A stretch of DNA of 64,000 nt from an uncultured Hyphomicrobium sp. Lineage in GTDB: Bacteria; Pseudomonadota; Alphaproteobacteria; Rhizobiales; Hyphomicrobiaceae. Below are positions 1 through 13,008 of this stretch, one piece after another. Location: contig NZ_CADEFI010000011.1 in assembly GCF_902826555.1 (NCBI RefSeq), positions 1 through 64,000 of the forward strand. The letters are read 5' to 3'. The position numbers were made by a program, and so were the translations under genes. Every line of letters begins with the position of its first letter. The stretch's first letter is position 1. Under the pieces are notes generated by a model. It was given only the letters and a program-made list of their open reading frames with translations. It was not told the origin of the DNA and ran no database searches.

Positions 1-1455
1 ACCGTCGCCAAGGAGATCGAACTCGAGGACAAGCTCGAGAACATGGGCGCACAGATGGTCCGTGAAGCGGCCCAGAAGACCAACGACCTGGCCGGCGACG
101 GGACGACGACCGCATGCGTGCTGACGCAAGCCATCGTGCGCGAAGGCCTCAAGGCCGTCGCCGCCGGCATGAACCCGATGGACCTCAGACGGGGCATCGA
201 CCAAGCCGTCGCAGAGGTGGTGGCCGAGATCGGCAAGAAGGCGAAGAAGGTCAAAAACTCGTCGGAGATTGCCCAGGTGGGCACCATCTCCGCCAACGGC
301 GAAAGCGCGATCGGCGCCATGATCGCGGAAGCCATGCAGAAAGTCGGCAACGAGGGCGTCATCTCCGTCGAGGAGGCCAAGAGCCTCGACTCGGAGCTTA
401 CCGTCGTCGAGGGCATGCAGTTCGACCGCGGCTATCTCTCGCCCTACTTCATCACCAACGCCGAGAAGATGATCGCCGAGCTCGACGAGCCCTACATCCT
501 CATTCACGAAAAGAAGCTCTCGGGCCTGCAACCCCTGTTGCCGGTGCTGGAAGCCGTCGCTCAGACGGGCAAGCCGCTGCTCATCATCGCCGAGGAGGTC
601 GAGGGTGAGGCTCTGGCTACACTCGTCGTCAACAAGCTGCGCGGCGGACTCAAGATCGCGGCCGTCAAGGCCCCGGGCTTCGGCGATCGCCGCAAGGCCA
701 TGCTCGAGGACATCGCGGTGCTCACGCGCGGGCAAACCATCAGCGAAGATCTGGGCATCAAGCTCGAGAACGTGACGGTCGACATGCTCGGGCGCGCCAA
801 GCGCGTCACCATCAGCAAGGAAGACACGGTGATCGTCGACGGCGCCGGCAAGAAGAAGGAAATCGAAGGCCGCGTCAGCCAGATCAAGGCGCAGATCGAG
901 GAGACGACCTCGGACTACGACCGCGAGAAGCTGCAGGAGCGTCTGGCGAAGCTTGCCGGCGGCGTGGCCCTGATCAAAGTCGGCGGCGCCACCGAAGTGG
1001 AGGTCAAGGAGCGCAAAGACCGCGTCGACGACGCTCTCAATGCCACCCGCGCGGCCGTCGAGGAGGGCGTGGTGCCGGGCGGCGGCGTGGCGCTGCTCAA
1101 AGCCACCAACGCCATAACGTCGAAGGGTGACAACGACGACCAGACGGCCGGCATCGCGATCGTACGCAAGGCGTTGCAGGCGCCGATCCGGCAGATCGCC
1201 GAGAACGCCGGCACCGAAGGCTCGATCGTCGTCGGCCGCGTGCTGGAGAGCAAGGGTGCCAACTTCGGCTACGATGCGCAGGCTGGCGAATACGGCGACC
1301 TGATCGAGAAGGGCATCATCGATCCGGCCAAGGTCGTACGCACGGCGCTGCAGGATGCCGCGTCCATCGCCGGACTTCTGATCACGACGGAGGCCGCAAT
1401 TGCGGAGGCGCCGAAGAAGGACGCCGATCACAGCGCCGGCGGCATGGACATGTAG
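1..1455 (+). CDS. groEL: Chaperonin GroEL, first copy (5' end outside window)
   Basis: 60-kDa chaperonin subunit that folds cytosolic proteins with GroES and ATP. The frame is open from base 1 ([10 protein letters not shown]), so the first ATG at 43 is internal. Compared with the second GroEL in this window, about 54 N-terminal residues are missing. The ATP-site motif GDGTTTA, the apical-domain stretch with GYLSPYF, and EEGVVPGGG near the C-terminus are all visible. The tail ends AGGMDM, with one GGM instead of the repeated GGM of the copy at 14.6-16.3 kb. A strong terminator follows. Whether a groES precedes it cannot be seen. Product is certain; the specialised role of this copy is unknown. 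Confidence 0.97.
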   Translation, partial: TVAKEIELEDKLENMGAQMVREAAQKTNDLAGDGTTTACVLTQAIVREGLKAVAAGMNPMDLRRGIDQAVAEVVAEIGKKAKKVKNSSEIAQVGTISANGESAIGAMIAEAMQKVGNEGVISVEEAKSLDSELTVVEGMQFDRGYLSPYFITNAEKMIAELDEPYILIHEKKLSGLQPLLPVLEAVAQTGKPLLIIAEEVEGEALATLVVNKLRGGLKIAAVKAPGFGDRRKAMLEDIAVLTRGQTISEDLGIKLENVTVDMLGRAKRVTISKEDTVIVDGAGKKKEIEGRVSQIKAQIEETTSDYDREKLQERLAKLAGGVALIKVGGATEVEVKERKDRVDDALNATRAAVEEGVVPGGGVALLKATNAITSKGDNDDQTAGIAIVRKALQAPIRQIAENAGTEGSIVVGRVLESKGANFGYDAQAGEYGDLIEKGIIDPAKVVRTALQDAASIAGLLITTEAAIAEAPKKDADHSAGGMDM

Positions 1456-1486
1456 TCAGCAGATCTCGCATTTTCGGACACTTTCG

Positions 1487-1520
1487 GCGCCCGTGGAGAC
1501 AGCTCTCCGCGGGCGCTTTA
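1487..1520 (+). terminator. Rho-independent terminator after groEL copy 1
   Basis: Stem 1487-1499 pairs with 1504-1516 (13 bp, one G-T type mismatch) around a 4-base loop, followed by TTTA. It lies 32 bases after the groEL stop. Confidence 0.75.
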
Positions 1521-4044
<2,524 letters not shown>

Positions 4045-4072
4045 TCGCGGGGCGACCTCTTAAAAACAATCA

Positions 4073-4102
4073 GGGCGGCGTTCCCGGAACGCCGCCCTTC
4101 GC
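4073..4102 (+). terminator. Terminator after katG
   Basis: GC-rich stem GGGCGGCGTT (4073-4082) pairs with AACGCCGCCC (4088-4097), followed by TTCGCTTT. It starts 29 bases after the katG stop codon. Confidence 0.8.
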
Positions 4103-4287
4103 TTTATCGCACCGGAATTTTACCCCGCATGTCAGACAAACATCCCGACATGCTTGGAAACGCGTCCGTATGCTTTGCAGATTGATCCGTGCGCACGCCA
4201 TTTCTCGATGATTGCAGGCGTTCGTTGCGCTTACGCAACAACAAACATTACTAAATTTGTCGACATTCATCGCCCCTTCGGATTAGT

Positions 4288-4302
4288 TGATATTAATAGT
4301 CA
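4288..4302 (+). promoter_or_regulatory. Possible RirA-type iron-responsive operator (TGA-N9-TCA)
   Basis: TGA TATTAATAG TCA at 4288-4302 fits the TGA-N9-TCA form described for RirA iron-responsive operators in Rhizobiales. It lies in an AT-rich leader 18 bases before the TonB-dependent receptor start, a good position for repression. The motif is short and will occur by chance, so the call rests on its position ahead of a likely iron-uptake gene. Confidence 0.4.
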
Positions 4303-4320
4303 TCTTTTCTGGGGGTAGAC

Positions 4321-6645
4321 GTGGGCACCGTTAAACTGACGATTTCTACACTGGCGTTGGCGGTTGCAGCCGGCTGGACACAGCAAGCTATCGCCCAAGA
4401 AGCCGCGGCCACACCGCCGGCCGCAGCGGCAACGGAAGAGATCACCGAGCTGCCGGGGCTGGTCGTCGAGGCGCCAGCCAAGCGCAACATCAAGAAAGAG
4501 AAGCTGCGCAAGAGCGCGCCGCAGCAGACCGGGCTGGCGGCAGTCCCGGCAGGCGCGGCTCTCGAGCAGCAGGTTGTCGAAGGCGAGAAGATCGTCCGCA
4601 CGGTTCGCGACACGACGACGAGCGTCGGCGTCGTCACGGGCGAGGAGATCGAAGAACGGCAGATCCGCGATCTCGATGCGGCGATCGAGCAGACCGCCAA
4701 CGTGATCACTTCGGAGGATCCGAATACCGGATTCGTGATCCGCGGTTTGAATTCGGAAGGTCAGACGGGGCTGCAACATATCTCCGCTGTGCCGCTGATC
4801 GGCGTCGTTGTCGATGGCGTGACCCAGAACCCGGACGCGGTGCGCCGCGGTGCGCGCGGTCTCTGGGATGTGGAGCAGGTGGAAGTGCTGCGCGGCCCGC
4901 AGTCGACGCTGCAGGGGCGCAACGCGCTCGGCGGAACCGTCATCGTCAAGACCAACGACCCAACTTACAAACTCGGCGGTGTTGTCGAGGGTACGATCGG
5001 CACCAATGACCTCTATGGTGCAGGCTTCGTCCTCAACGCTCCGATCGTTTCCGGTCAATCGGCATTTCGCATTTCCGGATACAAGACGGAGCATGACCGG
5101 GGCATCAGCTATTCGGATCCCTACAATGAACAGTTGGGCCTCGATGCCTACGACACGCTGCGCGGCAAGCTCCTGATCGAGCCGGACAGCCTGCCGGGGT
5201 TCAGCGCACTGTTCACAATTGCACGCACCAATGACGAGCCTGGCAGCGCCCAGGTATCCGGCCCGAACTTCGGTCGCCGGCTTGATGCGAGCTCTGACTT
5301 TACCGATTTTCGTGAAGGGTCCGCCGACAACTATGCGGCCGACATCTCCTACGAGTTCATGCCCGGCCTTACAATTCGGAGTGTGACTGCATTTGCAGAC
5401 ACGGAGAACACGATCAAGACTGCGCCCGGCGCGGCCTTCAGCCGTTACGGTGACAATACCGATGCTACGGACTTCACCCAGGATCTCAGGCTCGAGATCG
5501 ACAACAGCGGCAACGGGATCTCCGGCGTCGTCGGTCTTTCATACGGCCACCTGAAGCGAGACAACTTCGGGCATTCAACTGCCAACCTGGACTATTTCTA
5601 CACTGGCTATGGGTTTCCCAACCATCCGGTTCTGTTTGGCACCGGAACGTACGGGTCCGAGACGACCAATCTCGCGGCGTACGCCGATCTTCGCTATCGC
5701 TGGGATCGATGGTCGTTTAACGCGGGTGGACGCCTGCTGCGCGACACCATCGAGACTTCAGAAGACAGCAACAATTTGAGCACGACCGACGCAGACTTGT
5801 TCCAATTCATCGTGACAGGAATTCCGGTCTACGATCCGTACAATGCCAAGACAAAGGCGACGTTCGAAGAATTTCTGCCGAAGGTGGGAGTCACCTACGA
5901 TCTGACTTCAAATCAGACGGTTGGCGCGACCTATAACAAGGGTTATCGAAGCGGATACGAGCAAGTCATTCGGACATTAAAAACGACCATCGTCTCGACT
6001 GTCGATCCAGAATTTGTCGACACCTATGAGCTGTCTTACCGGTCGAATTGGCTAGGAAAGACGCTGGATTTCAACGCCAACGTTTTCTACAACGAGTATG
6101 CGGATCAGCAGGTCGCGGTGCTTACTGACACTTACGCCGTTCAGGCGATCTTCAACGCAGCCAGCTCGCATTCTTACGGTGCCGAGTTGGAAGCTCGTTG
6201 GAGGCCGATTCCCGCGTTGCAAATCTTCGGCTCGATCGGACTTCTAAAAACAAAGTTCGACGACATCGTGCTCGGTCCGGACCTCGACGACGATTATTCG
6301 GGCAACGAGTATCCGGAAGCCCCGGCTTTCACCTTCTCCGCCGGCGCCATGTATCATTCGCCAACCGGCTGGTTCGCCGGCGCCAACGTGCGCCATGTCG
6401 ACGGCTATTACAGCTCGGGCAATGTCGCCAACTTCGACACGGGTTACGTCGACGCCTACACAGTCGTAGACGCCGAGTTGGGCTGGGAGTGGGAGAGCTA
6501 CACGCTCACGCTCTTCGCCAAGAACCTGTTCGACGAGCAGTACCTCACAAGCGTGAACGAGGTGGATGGCGGACGTATTTCGCCAGCCTATGGCTTCATC
6601 GGTGACGAGCGCCAAGTCGGGTTGACACTGAGAGCGGAGTACTAA
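4321..6645 (+). CDS. TonB-dependent outer-membrane receptor
   Basis: Outer-membrane beta-barrel for energised uptake of a chelate, probably a ferric siderophore. The GTG start at 4321 gives a signal peptide ending near residue 25 (QQAIA). A TonB-box-like stretch follows (LPGLVVEAPA, about residues 45-54). The plug domain, about residues 95-215, contains VIRGLNSEG and the hallmark VEVLRGPQSTLQGRNALGG. The rest is a barrel of about 550 residues ending in RAEY rather than the more usual terminal Phe. At 774 residues it has normal size. No TonB, permease or siderophore synthesis gene is adjacent, so the substrate is unassigned. A possible RirA operator precedes it. Confidence 0.93.
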   Translation: MGTVKLTISTLALAVAAGWTQQAIAQEAAATPPAAAATEEITELPGLVVEAPAKRNIKKEKLRKSAPQQTGLAAVPAGAALEQQVVEGEKIVRTVRDTTTSVGVVTGEEIEERQIRDLDAAIEQTANVITSEDPNTGFVIRGLNSEGQTGLQHISAVPLIGVVVDGVTQNPDAVRRGARGLWDVEQVEVLRGPQSTLQGRNALGGTVIVKTNDPTYKLGGVVEGTIGTNDLYGAGFVLNAPIVSGQSAFRISGYKTEHDRGISYSDPYNEQLGLDAYDTLRGKLLIEPDSLPGFSALFTIARTNDEPGSAQVSGPNFGRRLDASSDFTDFREGSADNYAADISYEFMPGLTIRSVTAFADTENTIKTAPGAAFSRYGDNTDATDFTQDLRLEIDNSGNGISGVVGLSYGHLKRDNFGHSTANLDYFYTGYGFPNHPVLFGTGTYGSETTNLAAYADLRYRWDRWSFNAGGRLLRDTIETSEDSNNLSTTDADLFQFIVTGIPVYDPYNAKTKATFEEFLPKVGVTYDLTSNQTVGATYNKGYRSGYEQVIRTLKTTIVSTVDPEFVDTYELSYRSNWLGKTLDFNANVFYNEYADQQVAVLTDTYAVQAIFNAASSHSYGAELEARWRPIPALQIFGSIGLLKTKFDDIVLGPDLDDDYSGNEYPEAPAFTFSAGAMYHSPTGWFAGANVRHVDGYYSSGNVANFDTGYVDAYTVVDAELGWEWESYTLTLFAKNLFDEQYLTSVNEVDGGRISPAYGFIGDERQVGLTLRAEY

Positions 6646-6667
6646 GGCGCAAGCACTGCCGAGTTGA

Positions 6668-6735
6668 AGAAGTCCCGGCTCCCTGATGCGTGATTAAATC
6701 CATCGAGCAATCATGCATCAGGAAGCCGGGACTTC

Positions 6736-6736
<1 letters not shown>
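6668..6736. terminator. Long inverted repeat, probable bidirectional terminator
   Basis: Arms 6668-6689 and 6715-6736 are complementary over 22 bases with one mismatch, separated by 25 bases. It lies between the convergent receptor gene and ABC exporter gene and just touches the exporter's stop codon. It is unusually long for an intrinsic terminator and lacks a clear T-run, so it may also act as an mRNA-end stabiliser. Confidence 0.6.
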
Positions 6737-8577
<1,841 letters not shown>

Positions 8578-8849
8578 CAGGCTCTTTCTAGGTGCGGTAA
8601 CGTGCGTGGCGAGCCCGCGGCCGACGGGTCAGACAATGATTCACGCTTCGGAGCTTTCCCGCGCCGTCGATGCATCCCTCACCTGTCAGACAGCGCGGCG
8701 ATCCGAGCGACCAGGGTCCGAAACGATCACGGTCTTTGGCGCAAACCCCTTCTCGTTTCTCCTGGGACAGGCTATGCGCTACCGATCCATCGTGCCCAAA
8801 CGATGGCCCGGAACCCCACAGATGGGCAACTCGCGAGGAAATGGCAAGC

Positions 8850-9761
8850 ATGGCCGAGACGGCAGCCGACATCGAATCCAGAAAAACTGCTGCCGAGGCG
8901 TGGTTTCAGACGTTGCGGGACGAAATCTGCGCCAGCTTCGAAAGGCTCGAGGCGGATCTTCCTGCGACGGCGCAGCTCGGCGGCGAGGCGCCGGGCCGCT
9001 TCGTGCAGACGCCCTGGCAGCGCACCGACCATACGGGGGCGCCGGGCGGCGGCGGCAAAATGAGCGTGATGAAGGGGCGCGTGTTCGAGAAAGTCGGCGT
9101 GCACACGTCAACCGTGTTCGGCGAGTTTGCCCCGGAGTTTCGCAAGCAAATCCCGGGCACCGAGGAGAACCCGCAGTTCTGGGCTTCCGGCATCTCGCTC
9201 ATCGCGCATCCCCAGAACCCCAACGTGCCGGCCGTGCATATGAACACGCGCATGGTGGTCACCAGCAAATGGTGGTTCGGGGGTGGGGCGGATCTCACTC
9301 CCGTTCTCGACCGGCGGCGCAAGGAGGAGGATACGGACAGCCTCGCCTTTCACGCGTCGATGTACAGCGCGTGTGCGGCCCATGAAAAAATCGCCGACTA
9401 CGCCAAGCTGCGCAAATGGTGCGACGACTACTTCTACCTGCCGCACCGCAAGGAAGCGCGCGGCGTCGGCGGCATCTTTTACGACTACCTGACGCCGACC
9501 GAGGAAGACGGCGGCTGGGATGCGGCCTTGGCATTCACACAGGACGTGGGTCGCGCGTTCCAACGCGTCTATCCGATGCTGGTGCGCGGCAACTATTCGA
9601 TGCCGTGGACGGAGGCGGACCGCGAGGAGCAGCTGGTGCGGCGCGGTCGATATGTGGAGTACAATCTGCTCTACGACCGCGGCACGGTGTTCGGCCTCAA
9701 GACCGGCGGCAACGTGGACAGCATCCTGTCGTCGCTGCCGCCGGTAGTGAAGTGGCCATGA
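8850..9761 (+). CDS. hemF: Oxygen-dependent coproporphyrinogen III oxidase
   Basis: Decarboxylates coproporphyrinogen III to protoporphyrinogen IX using O2, a late step of haem synthesis; cytoplasmic homodimer. Family signatures are all present: [56 protein letters not shown], and the C-terminal [18 protein letters not shown] 8850 (303 residues) was preferred because AGGAA lies 9 bases upstream; ATG 8841 is too close to that site, and the open frame back to 8670 has no HemF similarity. It converges with the carbonic anhydrase gene 16 bases later. Confidence 0.96.
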   Translation: MAETAADIESRKTAAEAWFQTLRDEICASFERLEADLPATAQLGGEAPGRFVQTPWQRTDHTGAPGGGGKMSVMKGRVFEKVGVHTSTVFGEFAPEFRKQIPGTEENPQFWASGISLIAHPQNPNVPAVHMNTRMVVTSKWWFGGGADLTPVLDRRRKEEDTDSLAFHASMYSACAAHEKIADYAKLRKWCDDYFYLPHRKEARGVGGIFYDYLTPTEEDGGWDAALAFTQDVGRAFQRVYPMLVRGNYSMPWTEADREEQLVRRGRYVEYNLLYDRGTVFGLKTGGNVDSILSSLPPVVKWP

Positions 9762-9777
9762 GGCGCGAAGCTCAGGT

Positions 9778-10544
9778 TCATCTAGCCTCGGCGAGCCCGC
9801 GATCGCTCTTGCGCTGAGTTGGGCGGGCGTTGTTCGGAAACAGGAGCGCGAACCGTCTGATCTGCTCCCGTGAGACCTCGATCGGATCCTGGAAGACCGT
9901 CCACACGAGGCCCTCGGAACAGGGCGGGGTCGTCAACGACCCGGTGTAACGGAACCCTGTCCGGGACTTTGGCAGAAGCACGGCCGGATCGAACCGCTCG
10001 ACAGCCAGAACCTCGCCCCCCGCATTCAGCGGCATACAGTTGAAAACGGCATCGAGAGCGCTGTTGTGGCTTCCCTCCTTCATGAAGACGCCCACCACTG
10101 CAAGGCCACCCGCGCCTGATTTGTGAACCAGGTGCAGCTCCATGTCGAAGGCGACGCCGTCGAGCGTGTGTTCGCTCGGATGGTGAAAATGAAACTGTGC
10201 GAGATCGTATCCGGTGCCATCGATCGATACCGCGCCGCCGTCGGCTGCGGCGGCCTGGATGGTATGACCGTTGTTCGCGAGGCGGAGCGGAAGCGGGCGA
10301 TAGTCGATCTCGATGCTCACCTCGGCCTTTTGCGCGTTCAAAAGATCGATGGGTGTCTGCTGGCTGCCGATCCGGCAAGCCGTGAAGTCGGGCGACAGAT
10401 CGGCCCAATGATCGGGCCCCGTGTTGCCCTCGTAGGACCACCCCGGAACCCGGCGTGATCGTCCGCAATCGCCAGTCCCGGCACCGTGCAGCACGCGCAG
10501 CCCGCGACCGCATATTTCAGAAACGCGCGCCGCCCGATCGACAT
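9778..10544 (-). pseudogene. Alpha-type carbonic anhydrase with Tat signal, apparent frameshift
   Basis: Zinc enzyme hydrating CO2, here predicted to be periplasmic. The catalytic domain is intact in one frame: zinc ligands in QFHFHHPSEH and ELHLVH, plus GSLTTPPCSEG. The only sensible start, ATG 10544 behind GGAGGAG, lies in a different frame and encodes a Tat signal (RRAFLKYAVAGCACC, then GLAIADDHAG). The two frames meet around 10440-10450 beside a G-run; adding one base there would join them. The longer same-frame start at 10707 has no signal peptide and runs into the next gene's end. Either a true null mutation or a one-base sequence error; the rest of the gene shows no decay. Confidence 0.8.
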
Positions 10545-10657
10545 AGCATTCTCCTCCAGGCAGACGCGACTGTCCGCCTGCCTGCTGACGTCCCGGGACG
10601 TACAGTGTGCGCATGAAAGTAAAGACGCGATGAACCGGCGCCGTGGTGGCTGTGCCG

Positions 10658-11869
10658 TCAGCGGCCGGAGGCCACGTCGGCGTTGGCCTCGCGGAAGACC
10701 TCCGCAAACTCGATGGCGCCGGTGTTCGTGAGGTTGTCGTCCATGCGCTTGTCGAGGGCGACGAGAAGCTCGGCGCTCGACTTTTCGCGGACGATCGTGT
10801 TGCGGAAATAGGCGTCGCGGGCGAAGAAATTCGTCGTCGCCGCGTTCTTTGCCGCGGGGCGCATCATCTCGAGACCCGTACCGGGACCAGCGAGGTTCAT
10901 GAGCTCGATTTCGGCACCGGTCAGCGCCTTCATGCCGGCGTTGTCGGCCATCTCTTTCAGCCCATACAGCTTTATGACCTGCAGCCAGGGCCCGATGTCG
11001 CCATCGAGATTGATGGCGTGAATGCCCATGCCACGGCGCGTGCGCGCGAAGGCGACGTGCTGGTCCCAGCGGTGGGGCACGGAGCGGGCCGCCTTGATCA
11101 TGGCGGCGAGCTTTTCGTGCTTGTCAGCAAGCGCGCGCCGCCGGTCGGGACCGAGGCTGCGATCGGCGGACATCGCCTTCAGACGCGCGAGAAACTTGGC
11201 GCCGTGCTTTGCGAGTTCGTCGGTCGTGTTGGCGACGAGGAGCTGGGCGTAGCCAATCGCCGTCGAGATCGGCGTTCCCGTCTTCTTGATCGGGTGAATG
11301 CCCGATACCATGTCGGCGGTGCCGAGGCCGCTCGTCTCGAGCGCATAGACGCGTACGACCTGATCGCCGGTCAGTCCCAGAGAAAGGGCCTCGCGCGCAT
11401 AGCGCAGCTTGAACTCGCGCTCCGGGACGCGCTCCGGCTCGAAGTCGTACTCGGCTTTGGCGTAGGACAGGAACTCGGTGATGCCGGGCTTCGGCTTCGG
11501 CGGCTCCTTCGTCTTGTCCTTCTCATCCTCGGCCTGATAGGCGTCCCAGCGCTTGGCCAGGGCCGCGGGAAGCTCGGGGCCTGCATATTTCGGCGGGAAC
11601 GTGGTGACGTAGTCGGCGGCGATGACGGTCTCGCTACGGCCGCGCTTGCCGCGCCGCAATGCCTTCTTGTCGGAGACCTCACGCCAATAGGCATCGCTCT
11701 TGAACTCGTGCGTCGCCTTCGCCGACAAATAGTCCTCGAAGACCTTGCGCTCGGCGGGAGCCAGCGTCTTGGCAAACTTCTCGGAGCTACGAGCCGCGGC
11801 CGAGGCGGAACCCGTCAGCCCCGCGAGACAGAGCACCGCGCAGGCAAGTCCGGCCAGGATCGCGCGCAT
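10658..11869 (-). CDS. Secreted lysozyme-like (transglycosylase-like) protein
   Basis: Probably acts on or binds peptidoglycan in the periplasm. A signal peptide (MRAILAGLACAVLCLAGLTG, ending SASA) starts the protein. In the middle, YALETSG (Glu about residue 178 from this start) followed later by AIGYAQLL resembles the catalytic Glu and the G-x-A-Q motif of soluble lytic transglycosylases, but the rest is divergent and I do not recognise a named family. ATG 11869 has GGAG 8 bases upstream; ATG 11899, also with a ribosome site, is possible. A charged Lys/Glu/Pro-rich linker occurs near residues 120-130. Function is inferred from motif resemblance only. Confidence 0.6.
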   Translation of the reverse strand: MRAILAGLACAVLCLAGLTGSASAAARSSEKFAKTLAPAERKVFEDYLSAKATHEFKSDAYWREVSDKKALRRGKRGRSETVIAADYVTTFPPKYAGPELPAALAKRWDAYQAEDEKDKTKEPPKPKPGITEFLSYAKAEYDFEPERVPEREFKLRYAREALSLGLTGDQVVRVYALETSGLGTADMVSGIHPIKKTGTPISTAIGYAQLLVANTTDELAKHGAKFLARLKAMSADRSLGPDRRRALADKHEKLAAMIKAARSVPHRWDQHVAFARTRRGMGIHAINLDGDIGPWLQVIKLYGLKEMADNAGMKALTGAEIELMNLAGPGTGLEMMRPAAKNAATTNFFARDAYFRNTIVREKSSAELLVALDKRMDDNLTNTGAIEFAEVFREANADVASGR

Positions 11870-12044
11870 GGTCGGGGCTCCAGTCGGGGCGGCTGTCATG
11901 CAGGGTTCCTTCGCTCGATTCGCGCCTTGTCATGGCAGCAGAATAGGGCGTTTCCAGGGGAAACGCCCGTCACCTCCGTCGCGTTCACCAGACGAAGCGT
12001 TTGTGGCCATTCCCAACGGCGGCAAGGTGGCTTAGGACTGCCTG

Positions 12045-12704
12045 ATGATCCCGTCATCGCTCTCCGATCAGCACGCTTTCAGCCCCGCCGGGTTCCGGGC
12101 GCTGGTGGAACGTTCGCTTTCGCGCCGGCAAGGGGACGGGGTCGAGCCCAGCGATTTCGATCTCAATCCGGAGATGGCGCCGTCGCATCTCGACCCCGAT
12201 ACGCTCGCGGCCGCGCGCCCGGCGGCGGTGCTGATCCCGGCCATCGCGCGCGAAACCGTCACGCTGCTTTTCACGCAGCGTACGGCACATCTTGCGGCGC
12301 ACGCGGGCCAGATCGCCTTTCCCGGTGGAAAAACCGAGCCGCACGATCCGGATGCGCTTGCGACGGCGCTCAGGGAGGCGCGCGAAGAGATCGGCCTCGA
12401 TGCCGGACTTGTAACGCCACTCGGAACGCTCGACCGCTATCTTACGGGCACCGGATTTCGCATCACGCCCGTAATAGGGCTCGTGGATCCCGATTTCAAA
12501 CTCACCCTCGACGCCAATGAGGTTGCAGACGCCTTCGAAGTTCCGCTGCCGTTCCTCATGGATCCGGACAACTACCAACGTCATAGCCGCACCATCGGCG
12601 GGCATGAGCGACATTTCTATGCCGTGCCCTTCGGCAACCGCTTCATATGGGGCGCGACGGCGGGTATCCTCCGCAATATGCGCCAGAGGCTTTTCACATC
12701 ATGA
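12045..12704 (+). CDS. NUDIX hydrolase, CoA pyrophosphatase type
   Basis: Hydrolyses the pyrophosphate of nucleoside diphosphate derivatives, most likely CoA or its esters. The NudL-type signature LLFTQRTAHLAAHAGQIAFP runs directly into the Nudix box (GGKTEPHDPDALATALREAREEIG), about residues 70-120. Length 219 is typical. ATG 12045 has AGGA upstream. The stop overlaps the next start (ATGA at 12701-12704), so it is translationally coupled to the DUF6111 gene and then the tRNA nucleotidyltransferase gene. This trio order is common in Hyphomicrobiales. Confidence 0.9.
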   Translation: MIPSSLSDQHAFSPAGFRALVERSLSRRQGDGVEPSDFDLNPEMAPSHLDPDTLAAARPAAVLIPAIARETVTLLFTQRTAHLAAHAGQIAFPGGKTEPHDPDALATALREAREEIGLDAGLVTPLGTLDRYLTGTGFRITPVIGLVDPDFKLTLDANEVADAFEVPLPFLMDPDNYQRHSRTIGGHERHFYAVPFGNRFIWGATAGILRNMRQRLFTS

Positions 12705-12997
12705 TCCGAACGGTTATCGAGAACCTGCTGCTGTTCCTGCTACCAACCCTTCTCTATGTCGCCTGGGTGATGATCCGGCGCTACAGGGAAGCGCCGCAGG
12801 ACGAGGAAGGCGCCAGCTCGCGCGCCGCCACTCGCGTGCTGGACGACGCGCCCCTCCTCTGGCTCTTCGCAAGCGGAGCCCTGCTCGTCATCATCACGCT
12901 CGCAGCGTTCGGAAGCTCGTCCGGGGGCAAGCCGGGGCAGCACTACGCGCCTTCCATCCTGAAAGACGGCAAGATCCAACCGAGCCAAATCGAGTAG
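12701..12997 (+). CDS. Small membrane protein, DUF6111 type
   Basis: 98-residue protein with an N-terminal membrane helix (LLLFLLPTLLYVAWVMI, residues 8-24), a charged cytoplasmic stretch, and a second helix (LLWLFASGALLVIITLAAF). It ends with a soluble tail. It resembles the DUF6111 proteins found between NUDIX and CCA-adding enzyme genes in alphaproteobacteria. Its start overlaps the NUDIX stop by four bases and the next gene starts 11 bases later, so the three are one operon. No function is known. Confidence 0.85.
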   Translation: MIRTVIENLLLFLLPTLLYVAWVMIRRYREAPQDEEGASSRAATRVLDDAPLLWLFASGALLVIITLAAFGSSSGGKPGQHYAPSILKDGKIQPSQIE

Positions 12998-13008
12998 GGC
13001 CGAGACCA

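Noticed and set aside
10643-12520. 625-codon frame opposite the lysozyme-like gene
   Set aside because: High-GC shadow; it spans a gene boundary and has no recognisable domain or ribosome site.
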